From: Alcanivorax sp.
GTDB taxonomy: Bacteria > Pseudomonadota > Gammaproteobacteria > Pseudomonadales > Alcanivoracaceae
Direction of reading: 5' to 3'
Length of the DNA stretch: 64,000 nt
Assembly (NCBI RefSeq): GCF_002726155.1
Contig: NZ_PBSH01000032.1
Location: 45,279-109,278, forward strand
Of the stretch, positions 1 through 10,735 are shown one piece after another (position 1 is the stretch's first letter; each line of letters begins with the position of its first letter). Made by a program: the position numbers and the translations under genes. Under the pieces are notes generated by a model that did not search any database, was not told where the DNA came from, and saw nothing but the letters and a program-made list of their open reading frames with translations.

Positions 1-909
1 GTGTGGGCAACCACGCCGTTGGGGATTAAATGGAGTGGTGAGGCCATGGCGCCGCTGGCGGCAGCCGGTGTGCGCATGGGCATCGCCGCGCTGCTGGGGC
101 TGGGCTGGTTGTGGATGAAACGTCAGCCGTTGCCGTTGCATCGCCGGGCGCGGCTTAGCTATCTGGCGTCCCTGCCCGGTATTTTTGGTGCCATGGGATG
201 CAGTTATATGGCAGCAGCGCACCTGCCTTCCGGGCTGATCTCGGTGATCTTTGGCCTGGCGCCGTTGCTCTCGGGGCTGATGCTGCAAGGTTTGCCGGGT
301 GGGACGCGCCTCAATCGCTGGCACTGGAGTGCCTGCCTGATCGGCCTGGCCGGATTGGCACTGGTCTTTGATGACAGCCTGCACGTGCTGGTCGCCGGGC
401 AAGGCATGGGGGAGCGGGGTGTCGGCTTACTGTGGATGCTCAGCGCGGTGACCCTGTTTGCCGGCAGTGGCATCGCCGTGCAACGTGTGGCCGCCGGGCT
501 GCAGCCCATGCAGCAGACCGTGGGCGGCTTGCTGTTGTCATTACCCTGCTATGCCGTCGGCATGGTGATTACCGGGCAGACGTTGAGTTTTAGCGGTGAC
601 TATCGGGGCCTGTCCGCCATCCTGTATCTGGCGGTGTTCGGCTCGCTGTTGGGTTTTTACTGCTACTACCAGGTACTGGCGCGCTTGCCTGCGGCCACCG
701 TGGCGCTGGTGACGCTGATAACACCGGTGCTGGCGCTCTCGCTGGGTAGCCTGTTCAACGGCGAAAGCCTTGGAGCTCTGGTGCTGGCGGGCGCCGCATT
801 GATTGTGCTCGCGTTGTCGCTTTTCTTGCTGGGGGATCACAAGGTACGCCGCCAGCTGAAGCAAATGGCAGAGTCTGAAGCAGCCGCTACCCTGGATCCG
901 GTGCCATGA
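1..909 (+). CDS. EamA/DMT-family transporter (5'-truncated by window edge)
   Basis: Multi-TM protein with two EamA-like halves; ORF is open to base 1. Confidence 0.85.
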   Translation: MWATTPLGIKWSGEAMAPLAAAGVRMGIAALLGLGWLWMKRQPLPLHRRARLSYLASLPGIFGAMGCSYMAAAHLPSGLISVIFGLAPLLSGLMLQGLPGGTRLNRWHWSACLIGLAGLALVFDDSLHVLVAGQGMGERGVGLLWMLSAVTLFAGSGIAVQRVAAGLQPMQQTVGGLLLSLPCYAVGMVITGQTLSFSGDYRGLSAILYLAVFGSLLGFYCYYQVLARLPAATVALVTLITPVLALSLGSLFNGESLGALVLAGAALIVLALSLFLLGDHKVRRQLKQMAESEAAATLDPVP

Positions 910-926
910 TGTCGGTCGTGTCCGGA

Positions 927-2432
927 TCAGGAAATAACGGTGGGCGGTGGCATGCTGAATTCGTTCAGTACGCTGCCGTGCTCAACACTCTCCAGGCGGA
1001 CCTCAAACTTCCACAAGCGGTGCAGATGGCGTAGTACCTCCCGGGCACTGTTTTCATCCAGTGGCCGGCCGCTGTTGCGTTGGTGGCGCAAGGTCAGCGT
1101 GCGATCACCGTGCACATTGGCGTTGACCACCTGGATGTTGGGTTCCTGAATGCTCAGGTTGTATTGCTCAGCCAGCGCGTCACGGACTTTTCGGTAGCCC
1201 TGTTCGTTATGAATGGCGCCCACTTCCACGTAGTCGTTACGGTCATCGTCGGCGATCTGGAAAAACTTGAAATAACGGATCAGGCGTGGCGATAGGAACT
1301 GCTGAATAAAGCTTTCATCCTTGAAGCTTTCCATGGCGAATTTCACCGTACTCAACCAATCCGAGCCGGCAATTTCCGGGAACCATTCTCGGTCTTCGTC
1401 GTCCGGGGTTTCGCAGATGCGGCGGATGTCCTGGAACATGTTGAAGCCTAGAGCGTAGGGATTCATACCGCTGTAAAAGGGCGCAGTGAACGGTGGCTGG
1501 TAAATCACCTGGCTATGGTTCTGGAGAAATTCGAGCATGAAGCCATCCGTGACTTTTCCCTGATCATAAAGATCGTTCAGCAGGGTGTAATGCCACAGGC
1601 AGGCCCAGCCTTCGTTCATTACCTTGGTCTGGCGCTGGGGGTAAAAGTACTGGGCCATCTTTCGCACGATACGGATGATTTCCCGCTGCCAGGGAGCCAG
1701 TAAGGGGGCGTTTTTTTCGAGGAAGTAGAGCAGGTTTTCCTGGGGCTCAGCCGGAAAGTTTGGGGCCTCCTCGCGTAATTGAACGGCAGGCTGTAACTGC
1801 GGAAAAGTGCGCCAGAGTTCTGAAATCTGTTTCTGCAGTGACGCTTCCCGTTCCCGTTGCCGGCGTTTTTCCTCCACGGCGGAAATGGGCGAAGGGCGCT
1901 TGTAGCGGTCCACCCCGTAGTTCATCAGCGCATGGCAGGAGTCCAGGGTTTCCTCCACGGCCTTGACGCCATGGCGTTGCTCACAGTCCGCAATATAGTT
2001 TCGGGCGAACACCAGGTAATCAATGATGGACGAGGCATCCGTCCAGGTTTTGAAAAGATAGTTGTTCTTGAAGAATGAATTATGGCCATAGCTGGCATGG
2101 GCGATGACCAGCGCTTGCATGGTGATGTTATTTTCCTCCATCAGGTAGGCGATGCAGGGATCGGAGTTGATCACGATTTCATAGGCCAGGCCCATATGTC
2201 CGCGCCGGTAGCGCCCCTCGACTTCCACGAATTGTTTGCCGAATGACCAGTGGTTGTAGCCTACCGGCATGCCCACAGAAGAATAAGCGTCCATCATTTG
2301 TTCGGACGAAATGACCTCGATCTGGTTGGGGTAGGTGTCGAGGCCGTATTTGTTATGGGCCAGGTCCGCAATGGCTTCGTCGTAGCGGGCCAGTAATTCA
2401 AAATCCCAGTCAGAGCCCTCTGAAAGAAACAT
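927..2432 (-). CDS. SpoVR family protein (YcgB-like)
   Basis: 501 aa; SpoVR-type sequence (DWDFELLARYDEAIADLA...); directly follows the yeaH/prkA homologues. Confidence 0.93.
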   Translation of the reverse strand: MFLSEGSDWDFELLARYDEAIADLAHNKYGLDTYPNQIEVISSEQMMDAYSSVGMPVGYNHWSFGKQFVEVEGRYRRGHMGLAYEIVINSDPCIAYLMEENNITMQALVIAHASYGHNSFFKNNYLFKTWTDASSIIDYLVFARNYIADCEQRHGVKAVEETLDSCHALMNYGVDRYKRPSPISAVEEKRRQREREASLQKQISELWRTFPQLQPAVQLREEAPNFPAEPQENLLYFLEKNAPLLAPWQREIIRIVRKMAQYFYPQRQTKVMNEGWACLWHYTLLNDLYDQGKVTDGFMLEFLQNHSQVIYQPPFTAPFYSGMNPYALGFNMFQDIRRICETPDDEDREWFPEIAGSDWLSTVKFAMESFKDESFIQQFLSPRLIRYFKFFQIADDDRNDYVEVGAIHNEQGYRKVRDALAEQYNLSIQEPNIQVVNANVHGDRTLTLRHQRNSGRPLDENSAREVLRHLHRLWKFEVRLESVEHGSVLNEFSMPPPTVIS

Positions 2433-2434
2433 GC

Positions 2435-3715
2435 TCAGGTCTCCATGCGTTTTTTGAACAGCTCGCGAAATACCGGATAAATCTCCCCGGGCTCATCAAT
2501 CTGGGCCATGGAAAAGGCAGAAGAGTGCCGCTGCATAATGTTCTGGTAGTGGTCCCAGAGCGCCTGGTGAGCCCGTGGCATGACCTCTACGTAGGAAAAG
2601 TACTGCAGCTTGGGAAGCAGCTCGTCTTCGATCAGTTTGGCGCAGGCGGGTGAGTCATCGTTCCAGTTGTCACCGTCCGAGGCCTGGGCGGCATACAGGT
2701 TCCATTCGTCAACCGGGTAGCGTTCCTCGATGATGTCGCGGGTCAGCTTCAGCGCGCTGGATACGATGGTGCCGCCGGTTTCCCGGGAGTAGAAAAATTC
2801 TTCTTCATTAACTTCCTTGGCACTGGTGTGATGGCGGATAAAGACCACCTCGATATGTTCGTAGTTACGCTCAAGGAACAGGTAAAGAAGCAGAAAGAAG
2901 CGTTTGGCTAGGTCTTTCATGTCCTGATTCATGGAGCCGGACACATCCATGATGCAGAACATAACCGCCCGGCTGACCGGTACCGGGACTTTGACGTGGT
3001 GGTTGTAGCGCAGGTCCACCGTGTCCAGAAAAGGGATACGTTCGACCCGGCGTTCCAGTCGGGCGATCTGCTCATCCAGCTCGTGCAAACGTGCTTGCCG
3101 TTGTGGCGACTGATCCTGTTCCAGCAGCGCATCTCGCTCGGCTTTCAGGGTGCGTATTTTCTTGCGCGTGGCGGCGGTGAGGGCGCGGCGGCGCATGGAG
3201 GCCTGGCGCATGGAGCGGACGATATTGATTTTGGCGGGCATGCCCTGGCTGACGATGCCGCCGTGCCGATGTTGAAAGATATGAGCCCCTTCCAGGTGAC
3301 GCTTGAGAAGATTGGGCAGCTCCAGGTCTTCAAACAGGAAGTTCAGGAATTCCTGTTTGTCGATTTCGAAGGCGAACTCGTCATTGCCTTCGCCCTGGTC
3401 ACTGGCCTGGCCATCGCCGGGTCCGCCTCCGCCGCCACCGTCCGGGCGGCGAATACGGTCTCCCTGATGAAATTCCTGGTTGCCCGGGTGGACGATGCTG
3501 CGTTGCCCGCCGGGGCCGTGATGGAAAATGGGTTCAGAGAGGTCCTTGCGGGGAATGCTTATCCGCTCGCCTTGCTCCATGTCCTTGATGGAGCGGCGGC
3601 TGACCGCATCGTTGACGGCATCGCGAATGTGCGAACGATAGCGGCGCAGGAAGCGCTGCCGGTTAACGGTGCTTTTGCGTTTATCGTTCAGGCGACGGTC
3701 AATGATGTAGCTCAT
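2435..3715 (-). CDS. yeaH: YeaH/YhbH family protein (DUF444)
   Basis: [26 protein letters not shown] start, Gly-rich segment and VWA-like DVSGSM motif. Confidence 0.93.
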   Translation of the reverse strand: MSYIIDRRLNDKRKSTVNRQRFLRRYRSHIRDAVNDAVSRRSIKDMEQGERISIPRKDLSEPIFHHGPGGQRSIVHPGNQEFHQGDRIRRPDGGGGGGPGDGQASDQGEGNDEFAFEIDKQEFLNFLFEDLELPNLLKRHLEGAHIFQHRHGGIVSQGMPAKINIVRSMRQASMRRRALTAATRKKIRTLKAERDALLEQDQSPQRQARLHELDEQIARLERRVERIPFLDTVDLRYNHHVKVPVPVSRAVMFCIMDVSGSMNQDMKDLAKRFFLLLYLFLERNYEHIEVVFIRHHTSAKEVNEEEFFYSRETGGTIVSSALKLTRDIIEERYPVDEWNLYAAQASDGDNWNDDSPACAKLIEDELLPKLQYFSYVEVMPRAHQALWDHYQNIMQRHSSAFSMAQIDEPGEIYPVFRELFKKRMET

Positions 3716-3896
3716 GGGCTTCCTCCGGAAGCGGCATCACGCAACACGCTTCACGCAACAACGCGGGGGCGGCTCGGCAGATGGCTTCAGGCGTTGTCGC
3801 CGCGTTTCGATTCGGGCGCGGTGATAACCGTAAAGTATCGAGAATCTTTATGTCGTGTTGTTGCGTGTTACGTGAAGCATGCTGCGTCTCCTGTTG

Positions 3897-5819
3897 CTAT
3901 TGCGCCTTTCTCACCCGCAGGTACCACTCGGATAGCAGCCTTACCTGCTTCTCCGTGTAGCCCCGGGATACCATGCGCTGCACGAAGTTGTTGTGTTTGC
4001 GCTGGTCGTCCTCGCTGCCTTTGGCGTTGAAGGAAATGACGGGCAGCAGGTCCTCGGTGTTGGAGAACATTTTTTTCTCGATCACGTCGCGCAGTTTCTG
4101 GTAACTGAGCCAGCTGGGGTTCTTGCCGTGGTTGTTGGCGCGGGCGCGAAGGACGAAGTTGACCACTTCGTTGCGGAAGTCTTTGGGGTTGGAAATGCCG
4201 GCGGGTTTTTCGATTTTTTCCAGGTCTTCATTGAGCGCCTGACGGTCGAAAATCTCACCGGTATCCGGGTCGCGGAACTCCTGATCCTGAATCCAGAAAT
4301 CCGCATAGATAACGTAGCGGTCGAAAATGTTCTGGCCGTATTCCGAGTAAGATTCGAGGTAGGCGGTCTGAATTTCTTTACCAATGAATTCTACGTAGCG
4401 GGGCACCAGGTATTCCTTGATGAAGCGGCGGTACTGTTCCGATTTTTCCTGGGGGAACTGTTCCTGTTCAATGCGCTGCTCCAGAACATGAATCAGGTGC
4501 ACCGGGTTGGCCGCTACCTCCGAGTGGTCATAGTTGAATACCTTGGAGAGAATCTTGAAAGCAAAGCGGGTGGAGAGCCCGGCCATGCCTTCATCCACGC
4601 CGGCCATGTCGCGGTACTCCTGCATGGATTTGGCGTGGGGGTCTACATCTTTCAGATTCTCGCCGTCGTAAACGCGCATCTTTGAATAAATGCTGGAGTT
4701 TTCCGGTTCTTTCAGCCGAGTGAGCGTGGAAAACTGGGCCAGCATGTGCAGAGTGTCTGGGGCACAGTGGGCATCGCGCAGGCTGGAGTTGCGCAGCAAC
4801 TTGTCGTAGATCAGCATCTCTTCGGTGACGCGCAGGCAGTAAGGTACCTTGACGATATAGACCCGGTCGATAAAGGCTTCATTGTTTTTATTGTTGCGGA
4901 AGGTATGCCACTCGGCTTCGTTGGAGTGCGCCAGCACCATGCCATCGAAAGGGATGGCGCCCATGTGTTCGGTGCCGTTGTAGTTTCCTTCCTGGGTGGC
5001 GGTGAGCAATGGGTGCAGAACCTTGATCGGTGCCTTGAACATTTCCACGAATTCGAGCAGACCCTGGTTGGCCCGGCACAGGCCCCCGGAAAAGGCGTAG
5101 GCGTCCGGATCATCCTGGGAGAAGTCTTCCAGCTTGCGGATGTCCACCTTCCCCACCAGGGCGGAAATATCCTGGTTGTTTTCATCGCCGGGTTCGGTTT
5201 TGGCCACCGCGACCTGGTCGAGAATGGAGGGGTAGCGTTTTACCACGCGAAACTGGCTCAGGTCGCCGCCGAATTCATGCAAACGCTTGACCGCCCAGGG
5301 CGACATGATGGTGCGGATATAACGGCGGGGAATGCCGTATTCCTCTTCGAGGATGGGGCCGTCTTCTTCCGGGTTGAACAGGGTCAGAGGGGAGTCGTTT
5401 ACCGGCGAGCCTTTGAGGGCATAGAAGGGCACTTTCTGCATCAGCGCCTTGAGCTTTTCGGCCAGGGATGATTTGCCGCCACCCACTGGCCCAAGCAGGT
5501 AAAGAATCTGTTTCTTTTCTTCCAGGCCCTGGGCGGCGTGCCGGTAGTAGCTGACGATGTTTTCGATGACTTCTTCGAGCCCGTAAAACTCGTCGAAGGC
5601 GGGGTAGCGGCGGATAATCTTGTTGGAGAAGATGCGTGACAGGCGTGGGTCCTGGGCGGTATCGACCATTTCCGGTTCGCCGATGGCCATCAGCATGCGC
5701 TCAGCGGCAGTGGCGTAAGCGCTGGGGTCGTCCTTGCACAGTTCCAGGTACTCTTCCAGCGACATTTCTTCTTGCTGGGTCGCATCAAACCGGGCCTGGT
5801 AGTGGCTGATTATACTCAT
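3897..5819 (-). CDS. prkA: PrkA family serine protein kinase (YeaG)
   Basis: 640 aa; LGPVGGGKSSLAEKLK P-loop and PrkA-like full length; RBS-like GGAGGAAG upstream. Confidence 0.95.
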   Translation of the reverse strand: MSIISHYQARFDATQQEEMSLEEYLELCKDDPSAYATAAERMLMAIGEPEMVDTAQDPRLSRIFSNKIIRRYPAFDEFYGLEEVIENIVSYYRHAAQGLEEKKQILYLLGPVGGGKSSLAEKLKALMQKVPFYALKGSPVNDSPLTLFNPEEDGPILEEEYGIPRRYIRTIMSPWAVKRLHEFGGDLSQFRVVKRYPSILDQVAVAKTEPGDENNQDISALVGKVDIRKLEDFSQDDPDAYAFSGGLCRANQGLLEFVEMFKAPIKVLHPLLTATQEGNYNGTEHMGAIPFDGMVLAHSNEAEWHTFRNNKNNEAFIDRVYIVKVPYCLRVTEEMLIYDKLLRNSSLRDAHCAPDTLHMLAQFSTLTRLKEPENSSIYSKMRVYDGENLKDVDPHAKSMQEYRDMAGVDEGMAGLSTRFAFKILSKVFNYDHSEVAANPVHLIHVLEQRIEQEQFPQEKSEQYRRFIKEYLVPRYVEFIGKEIQTAYLESYSEYGQNIFDRYVIYADFWIQDQEFRDPDTGEIFDRQALNEDLEKIEKPAGISNPKDFRNEVVNFVLRARANNHGKNPSWLSYQKLRDVIEKKMFSNTEDLLPVISFNAKGSEDDQRKHNNFVQRMVSRGYTEKQVRLLSEWYLRVRKAQ

Positions 5820-6156
5820 GCCTGCTTCCTCCTGGCGGAACGCACATTGTCACAACAAAACTACATGCAGGGTTTTCCTTTATCGATAAAAGTCAGTCGG
5901 CTATGGCGTTAAGAAAGGGTGAAACGGGCTGCGCGTCATCGCCGGCTGAGCGCATGTCTTGGCTTTAGCATGGAACCAAACGGCGGAACAAGTCAAAGAA
6001 AAGCGGGCAACTTTTTTTAAAAAAATGACGAGGTCTCGGTAACGTTGATCCGGCGTATTGCCGGGTCGCCGGGGCAGGTTTCCCCGCAGGTATAAGGTTG
6101 CCCGCAGATGGCAGACAGATGGTAGAGAGAAACGATCTATGGTGTTTAACGACGGA

Positions 6157-6963
6157 TTAGCAGTCGCACTGGATGCGTACCTGATCGTCCAGGCGCAATG
6201 CTGTCAAAGTGCCACCCCAGACGCAGCCGGTATCCAGTGCGTCGACTTTGTCGACTCCGCTGTGACCTTCCAGGGCGGCCCAGTGGCCGAACAGGATGCG
6301 GGTGTCGGTGAGCACCCGCCGGGGGTGCTGGAACCAGGGCATGAACCCGGCGGGAGGCTGGTCAGGCTCGCCTTTGCTGGTCAGGTCCAGTTCGCCGGCC
6401 TGATCCACGAAACGCATACGGGTGAAATGGTTGGTGATCACGCGCCAGCGGTCTGTGCCGGAGAGTTGTTCGTTCCAGCCGGCGGGGGTGTTGCCGTACA
6501 TATGGGTAAAGAAGGCGTCGGCGGAGTCGCTGCGTAGCACTGTTTCCACTTCCGCCGCCCGCTGGCCGGCCTGCTCCAGTGTCCACAGTGGCGGGATGCC
6601 GGCGTGGGTCATTACTGCGTTGTGTTCCGGCAGGGGAATCAGCAGGGGTTGGTGTTGCAACCAACCCAGCAGTTCAGCGCGATCCGGGGCGTTGAGGATC
6701 CCACTGAGGGTGTCCTTGCGCTTGCTGCGGGTGGTGCCGTTGGCCACCGCCAGCAGATGCAGGTCGTGGTTGCCCAGTACGGTATGCACGTTGTCACGCA
6801 GGGCGTGGACGCGACGCAGGGTGCCCAGGGAATCCGGCCCCCGATTGACCAGATCCCCGGCCAGAAACAGGCGGTCACGGTCGGCGTTGAAGCTTATTTT
6901 CTCCAACAGACAGTCAAACGCCTCCAAGCAGCCTTGCAGGTCACCAATGGCGTAGTCAGTCAC
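6157..6963 (-). CDS. apaH: Symmetrical bis(5'-nucleosyl)-tetraphosphatase
   Basis: DYAIGDLQGC...FLAGDLVNRGPDS...VLGNHDLHLLA metallophosphatase motifs; likely GTG start at 6963. Confidence 0.94.
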   Translation of the reverse strand: MTDYAIGDLQGCLEAFDCLLEKISFNADRDRLFLAGDLVNRGPDSLGTLRRVHALRDNVHTVLGNHDLHLLAVANGTTRSKRKDTLSGILNAPDRAELLGWLQHQPLLIPLPEHNAVMTHAGIPPLWTLEQAGQRAAEVETVLRSDSADAFFTHMYGNTPAGWNEQLSGTDRWRVITNHFTRMRFVDQAGELDLTSKGEPDQPPAGFMPWFQHPRRVLTDTRILFGHWAALEGHSGVDKVDALDTGCVWGGTLTALRLDDQVRIQCDC

Positions 6964-7059
6964 AAGGCGCCTCCGGCGCCCGCTTGCATGCAGCACGCCA
7001 CACGCGGCACGCTCAAAGGCGCAGTTTGCGTGTTGCGTGCGGCGTGATGTGTGCCGGCG

Positions 7060-7476
7060 TTAATGCAATGCATGCGGTACCGCAAGGGTGAAGGCGGGGA
7101 TTTGTGCGTCAAAGTGGATGCCATCTTCGCCAATCATCTGGTAACTGCCACGCATGCTGCCCACTTCGGTTTCCAGTATGGCACCGCTGGTGTAGCGGAA
7201 GGTCTGGCCGGGGGCGATATGGGGCTGTTCGCCGATGACGCCTTCCCCGTGGACTTCCTGTACGCGCTCTTCGCCATCGGTGATCACCCAGTGACGGGTC
7301 AGCAGGCGGGCGCTGACGGCGCCCTGATTGTGGATGCTGATGTGGTAGGCAAAGACCCAGCGTTCGCTTTCTGCGTCGCTCTGGTCTGGCAGGAATTCGG
7401 TTTCCACGGATACCCGGATGTCGTGGCGGGAGTCGCCGTTGGCGGTATCGCTGTTGCCTTGTTCGGTGACGCTCAT
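7060..7476 (-). CDS. apaG: Co2+/Mg2+ efflux protein ApaG
   Basis: ApaG-like sequence (AYHISIHNQGAVSARLLTRHWVITD); conserved surA-pdxA-rsmA-apaG-apaH order. Confidence 0.94.
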   Translation of the reverse strand: MSVTEQGNSDTANGDSRHDIRVSVETEFLPDQSDAESERWVFAYHISIHNQGAVSARLLTRHWVITDGEERVQEVHGEGVIGEQPHIAPGQTFRYTSGAILETEVGSMRGSYQMIGEDGIHFDAQIPAFTLAVPHALH

Positions 7477-8285
7477 GGCGTGCTTTCTCCCTTGTCTTCG
7501 TCGGCGTTCGGGCGGCTGATGTTGGCCAGTGCCACATAATCGGCCACGGACAGCTGGTCCGGTCGCAGGCCGGCATCAATGCCAAGCGCTTCGAATTGCT
7601 CGGCGCTAACCCAGGATTTTAACCCATTACGGATGGCCTTGCGCCGCTGTGTGAACGCCTGGGCCACCAGTTTGCGCAGGTGGTCTTCGTCATCCGCTGG
7701 ATGTGGCGGGCTGGCGTGGGGGATCAGCCGGACCACGGCGGAGTCCACCCGGGGAGGAGGGCTGAACGCCCCCGGAGGCACAAAGAACAGGTAATCCGCC
7801 TGGCAGTGGTACTGCACCATGATGGACAGCCGTCCCCAGTCGCGGGTGCCGGGGCTGGCGGTGAGCCGTTCCACCACTTCTTTCTGCAGCATGAAAGTCA
7901 TGTCACTGATGGCGTCGGCCTGGGCCAGCAGGTGAAAGATCAGCGGGGTGGAGATGTTGTAAGGCAGGTTGCCGATCACCCGAAGGGGCTTGTCCGCAGG
8001 TTTCAGGGTGCGGAAATCAAAGCGCAGGGCGTCACTTTCATGAATGGTCAGCCGGTCGGGGGTGTTTTCCTGGCGCAGCAGGGCGATCAGGTCCCGGTCC
8101 AGCTCCACCACATGTAAATGGGGGATTTCTTCCAGCAAGGGATAGGTCAGGGCGCCCCGGCCCGGCCCGATTTCCACCAGGGTGTCGCCCGCTTGCAGGC
8201 CCAGGGTGCGAATCATGCGGTCGACCAGATTGCGGTCGTGCAGGAAGTGCTGGCCAAAGCGTTTACGGGTGCGGTGTTCTGTCAT
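7473..8285 (-). CDS. rsmA: 16S rRNA dimethyladenosine transferase
   Basis: KRFGQHFLHD, VEIGPGRGALT, NLPYNIST motifs. Confidence 0.96.
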   Translation of the reverse strand: MTEHRTRKRFGQHFLHDRNLVDRMIRTLGLQAGDTLVEIGPGRGALTYPLLEEIPHLHVVELDRDLIALLRQENTPDRLTIHESDALRFDFRTLKPADKPLRVIGNLPYNISTPLIFHLLAQADAISDMTFMLQKEVVERLTASPGTRDWGRLSIMVQYHCQADYLFFVPPGAFSPPPRVDSAVVRLIPHASPPHPADDEDHLRKLVAQAFTQRRKAIRNGLKSWVSAEQFEALGIDAGLRPDQLSVADYVALANISRPNADEDKGESTP

Positions 8286-8354
8286 AGCGGGTCTCAGGTC
8301 GGGGCCGGGTGGTGTGTCTTAGCTGTGTTTTGTCAATGTGCAATCAGAGCAGCG

Positions 8355-9350
8355 TCAGGCATCACATTGCGCTGAGGCCAACGCCAATGCCTGGCGCGTG
8401 GCGGCGATCAGGCTGCTGGCGCTGGCGGTGCCGCTGCCTGCCAGGTCGAAGGCGGTGCCATGGTCCACGGAGGTGCGAATGAACGGCAGCCCCAGGGTGA
8501 TATTGATGGCTTCGCCGAAACCGGCGTATTTGAGCACCGGCAGGCCCTGGTCATGATACATGGCCAGCACCGCATCGTGCTGCTCCAGCAGGTGCGGCTG
8601 AAAGGCGGTGTCGGCGGGCAGGGGGCCGGTGAGCGCCATGCCCTGGGTACGCAGTTGCTCCAGAGTGGGGATGATCACATCCAGCTCTTCGCGCCCCAGA
8701 TGCCCGCCTTCGCCGGCATGGGGGTTGAGCCCCAGTACCATGATGCGCGGCTCGGCAATTCGGTATTTGCCGATCAGGTCGTCACGGAGAATGCTCAGGG
8801 TGCGGATCAGGCTGGCCGGGGTAATCGCCGCCGGAACCTGGCTCAGGGGCAGGTGAGTGGTGGCCAGGGCCACCCGCAAATCCTGCGTCCGGGCCGGGGC
8901 GGTGAGCATCATCACCACCTGCGCTACCTCCGCCTGTTCGGCGAGAAACTCGGTGTGCCCGGTGAAGGCGGGATCCGCGCCTTCACAAATCACATTCTTG
9001 GCCACCGGGGCGGTGACCATGGCCGAGAAGGTGCCGTTAAGGCAGCCCTGGGCGGCACGGGTGAGCATGGCGAGTGTGCCGGTGGCGGTGGCCGGATTCG
9101 GTTTGCCGGCGGTGACGTTGGCGCCGGCGGGTGTATGCCAGACCGGCAGGCAGTCTGTGGGGCGTGGCTGGCCGGGTTGCCAGTCGCCCAGCGGCACCGT
9201 CAGGCCCAGTTGTTGTGCCCGTTCGGTCAGCACCTGGCGATCGCCGATAACCACCAGTGGGGCGTCGGCAAAAGCGTCCGGCAGGGTCAGGACCAGATCC
9301 GGCCCGATCCCTGCCGGGTCACCATAGGTGATGGCGATAGGGGCAGGCAT
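8355..9350 (-). CDS. pdxA: 4-hydroxythreonine-4-phosphate dehydrogenase
   Basis: ITYGDPAGIGPDLVL, GHTEFLA, GLNPHAGEGGHLG, YHDQGLP motifs. Confidence 0.96.
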   Translation of the reverse strand: MPAPIAITYGDPAGIGPDLVLTLPDAFADAPLVVIGDRQVLTERAQQLGLTVPLGDWQPGQPRPTDCLPVWHTPAGANVTAGKPNPATATGTLAMLTRAAQGCLNGTFSAMVTAPVAKNVICEGADPAFTGHTEFLAEQAEVAQVVMMLTAPARTQDLRVALATTHLPLSQVPAAITPASLIRTLSILRDDLIGKYRIAEPRIMVLGLNPHAGEGGHLGREELDVIIPTLEQLRTQGMALTGPLPADTAFQPHLLEQHDAVLAMYHDQGLPVLKYAGFGEAINITLGLPFIRTSVDHGTAFDLAGSGTASASSLIAATRQALALASAQCDA

Positions 9351-9406
9351 GGTTTATTGCCCACTGCCGGGCAGGCATGTTGCGTGCTGCGTGTTGCCTG
9401 CAAGCG

Positions 9407-10735
9407 TCATAGCCTGATATCCACATAGGATTCGCTGCGCTTTTCCTGCACCCAGGTTTCCAGCTCTTCTTCAAAGCGGCGTTTCTGCAGGGCCTGGGTG
9501 GCCTGCATGCGGCGGAATTCGGCGCTCATGTCGGCATCGCGCACGTCGTCTACACGCAGGAAATGCCAGCCAAACTGACTTTCGAACACCGGTGACAGCT
9601 CACCCTCGGGGGTGTTGAGCATCATGTCTTCAAATTCCGGGACCATTTCGCCTTTGTTGACCCAGCCCAGTTCGCCGCCGCTGCGGGCGCTGCCCGGGTC
9701 GTCGGAGAATTCGGCGGCGGTGTCGCTGAACTGTCGCTTGCCGGCGGCGATTTCGTCGTGGAGCCGTATCGCCTGCTTGTGGGCTTGCTCGGCGCTGGTC
9801 AGGGCGTCGGTTTTGATCAGCACATGGCGAACCTGGTACTGGGTAACGACTTTTTCGGAACCGCCCTTGCGGTCGATCATTTTCAGGATATGGAAGCCGG
9901 CGCCGGAGCGCAGTGGTTCGGAAATCTCGCCTTTCTTCAGACCGATGGCGTTTTCAGCAAACAGGGTGGGCCACTGGGCAGCGGGGCGCATGCCCAGGTC
10001 GCCGCCTTCCAGGGCTTTGGGGCCGTCGGACTCAGCCACCGCCAGCTGCTGGAAATCGCCGCCGTCATTGAGCTTTTTGACAATGCCTTCAGCTTTGGCG
10101 CGGGCCTGGGTGATATCTTCCGGGCTGGCTTCTGCGGGAACGCGCACCAGGATGTGGCCCAGATGGAAGTCTTCCTGGAACATCTGTTTGCCCAGCTCGG
10201 AGTTCAGGAAGCGGTCCACTTCCCGGTCGGTGACCTGAATACGGGAGGCCACGCTGCGCTGCTGCAGGCGCGAGATCACCATGTCTTCGCGAATCTGCTC
10301 GCGGAACTGGGGCCAGTCGTAGCCGTCTTCGCGCAGGGCGGCGGAGAAGTCTTCCAGGCTCATGCCATTCTGACGGGCGATGCCGGCCAGGGCCTGATTG
10401 AGGCTGGCGTCGTCAACCTTGATGCCGCCCCGTTCGGCCAGCTGCAGCTGCAGACGTTCCAGTACCATGCGGTCGAGCACCTGCTCGCGCATCACGGCGG
10501 GGGGGGGCAGTTGCTGGCCTTTTTCCTGGAACTGCAGGGCAATGGTGTTGATTCGCTCATCCAGCTCGCTGGCCATGATGGCGCCATCGTTAACCACCGC
10601 CACAATGCGGTCGAGCATCTGCACTTTGGCCTGGCTCCAGGCCGGCACCATCAGCACGGCCATGGCGAACAGGCCAAGCAAGGTGTGTTTTGCATGCAGC
10701 GTGCGGCGTGCAGCCTGCAGCGTTACCTTAATCAT
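9407..10735 (-). CDS. surA: Periplasmic chaperone / peptidylprolyl isomerase SurA
   Basis: SurA N-domain and two parvulin domains; start codon uncertain because the N-terminus is encoded by repeat sequence. Confidence 0.94.
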   Translation of the reverse strand: MIKVTLQAARRTLHAKHTLLGLFAMAVLMVPAWSQAKVQMLDRIVAVVNDGAIMASELDERINTIALQFQEKGQQLPPPAVMREQVLDRMVLERLQLQLAERGGIKVDDASLNQALAGIARQNGMSLEDFSAALREDGYDWPQFREQIREDMVISRLQQRSVASRIQVTDREVDRFLNSELGKQMFQEDFHLGHILVRVPAEASPEDITQARAKAEGIVKKLNDGGDFQQLAVAESDGPKALEGGDLGMRPAAQWPTLFAENAIGLKKGEISEPLRSGAGFHILKMIDRKGGSEKVVTQYQVRHVLIKTDALTSAEQAHKQAIRLHDEIAAGKRQFSDTAAEFSDDPGSARSGGELGWVNKGEMVPEFEDMMLNTPEGELSPVFESQFGWHFLRVDDVRDADMSAEFRRMQATQALQKRRFEEELETWVQEKRSESYVDIRL

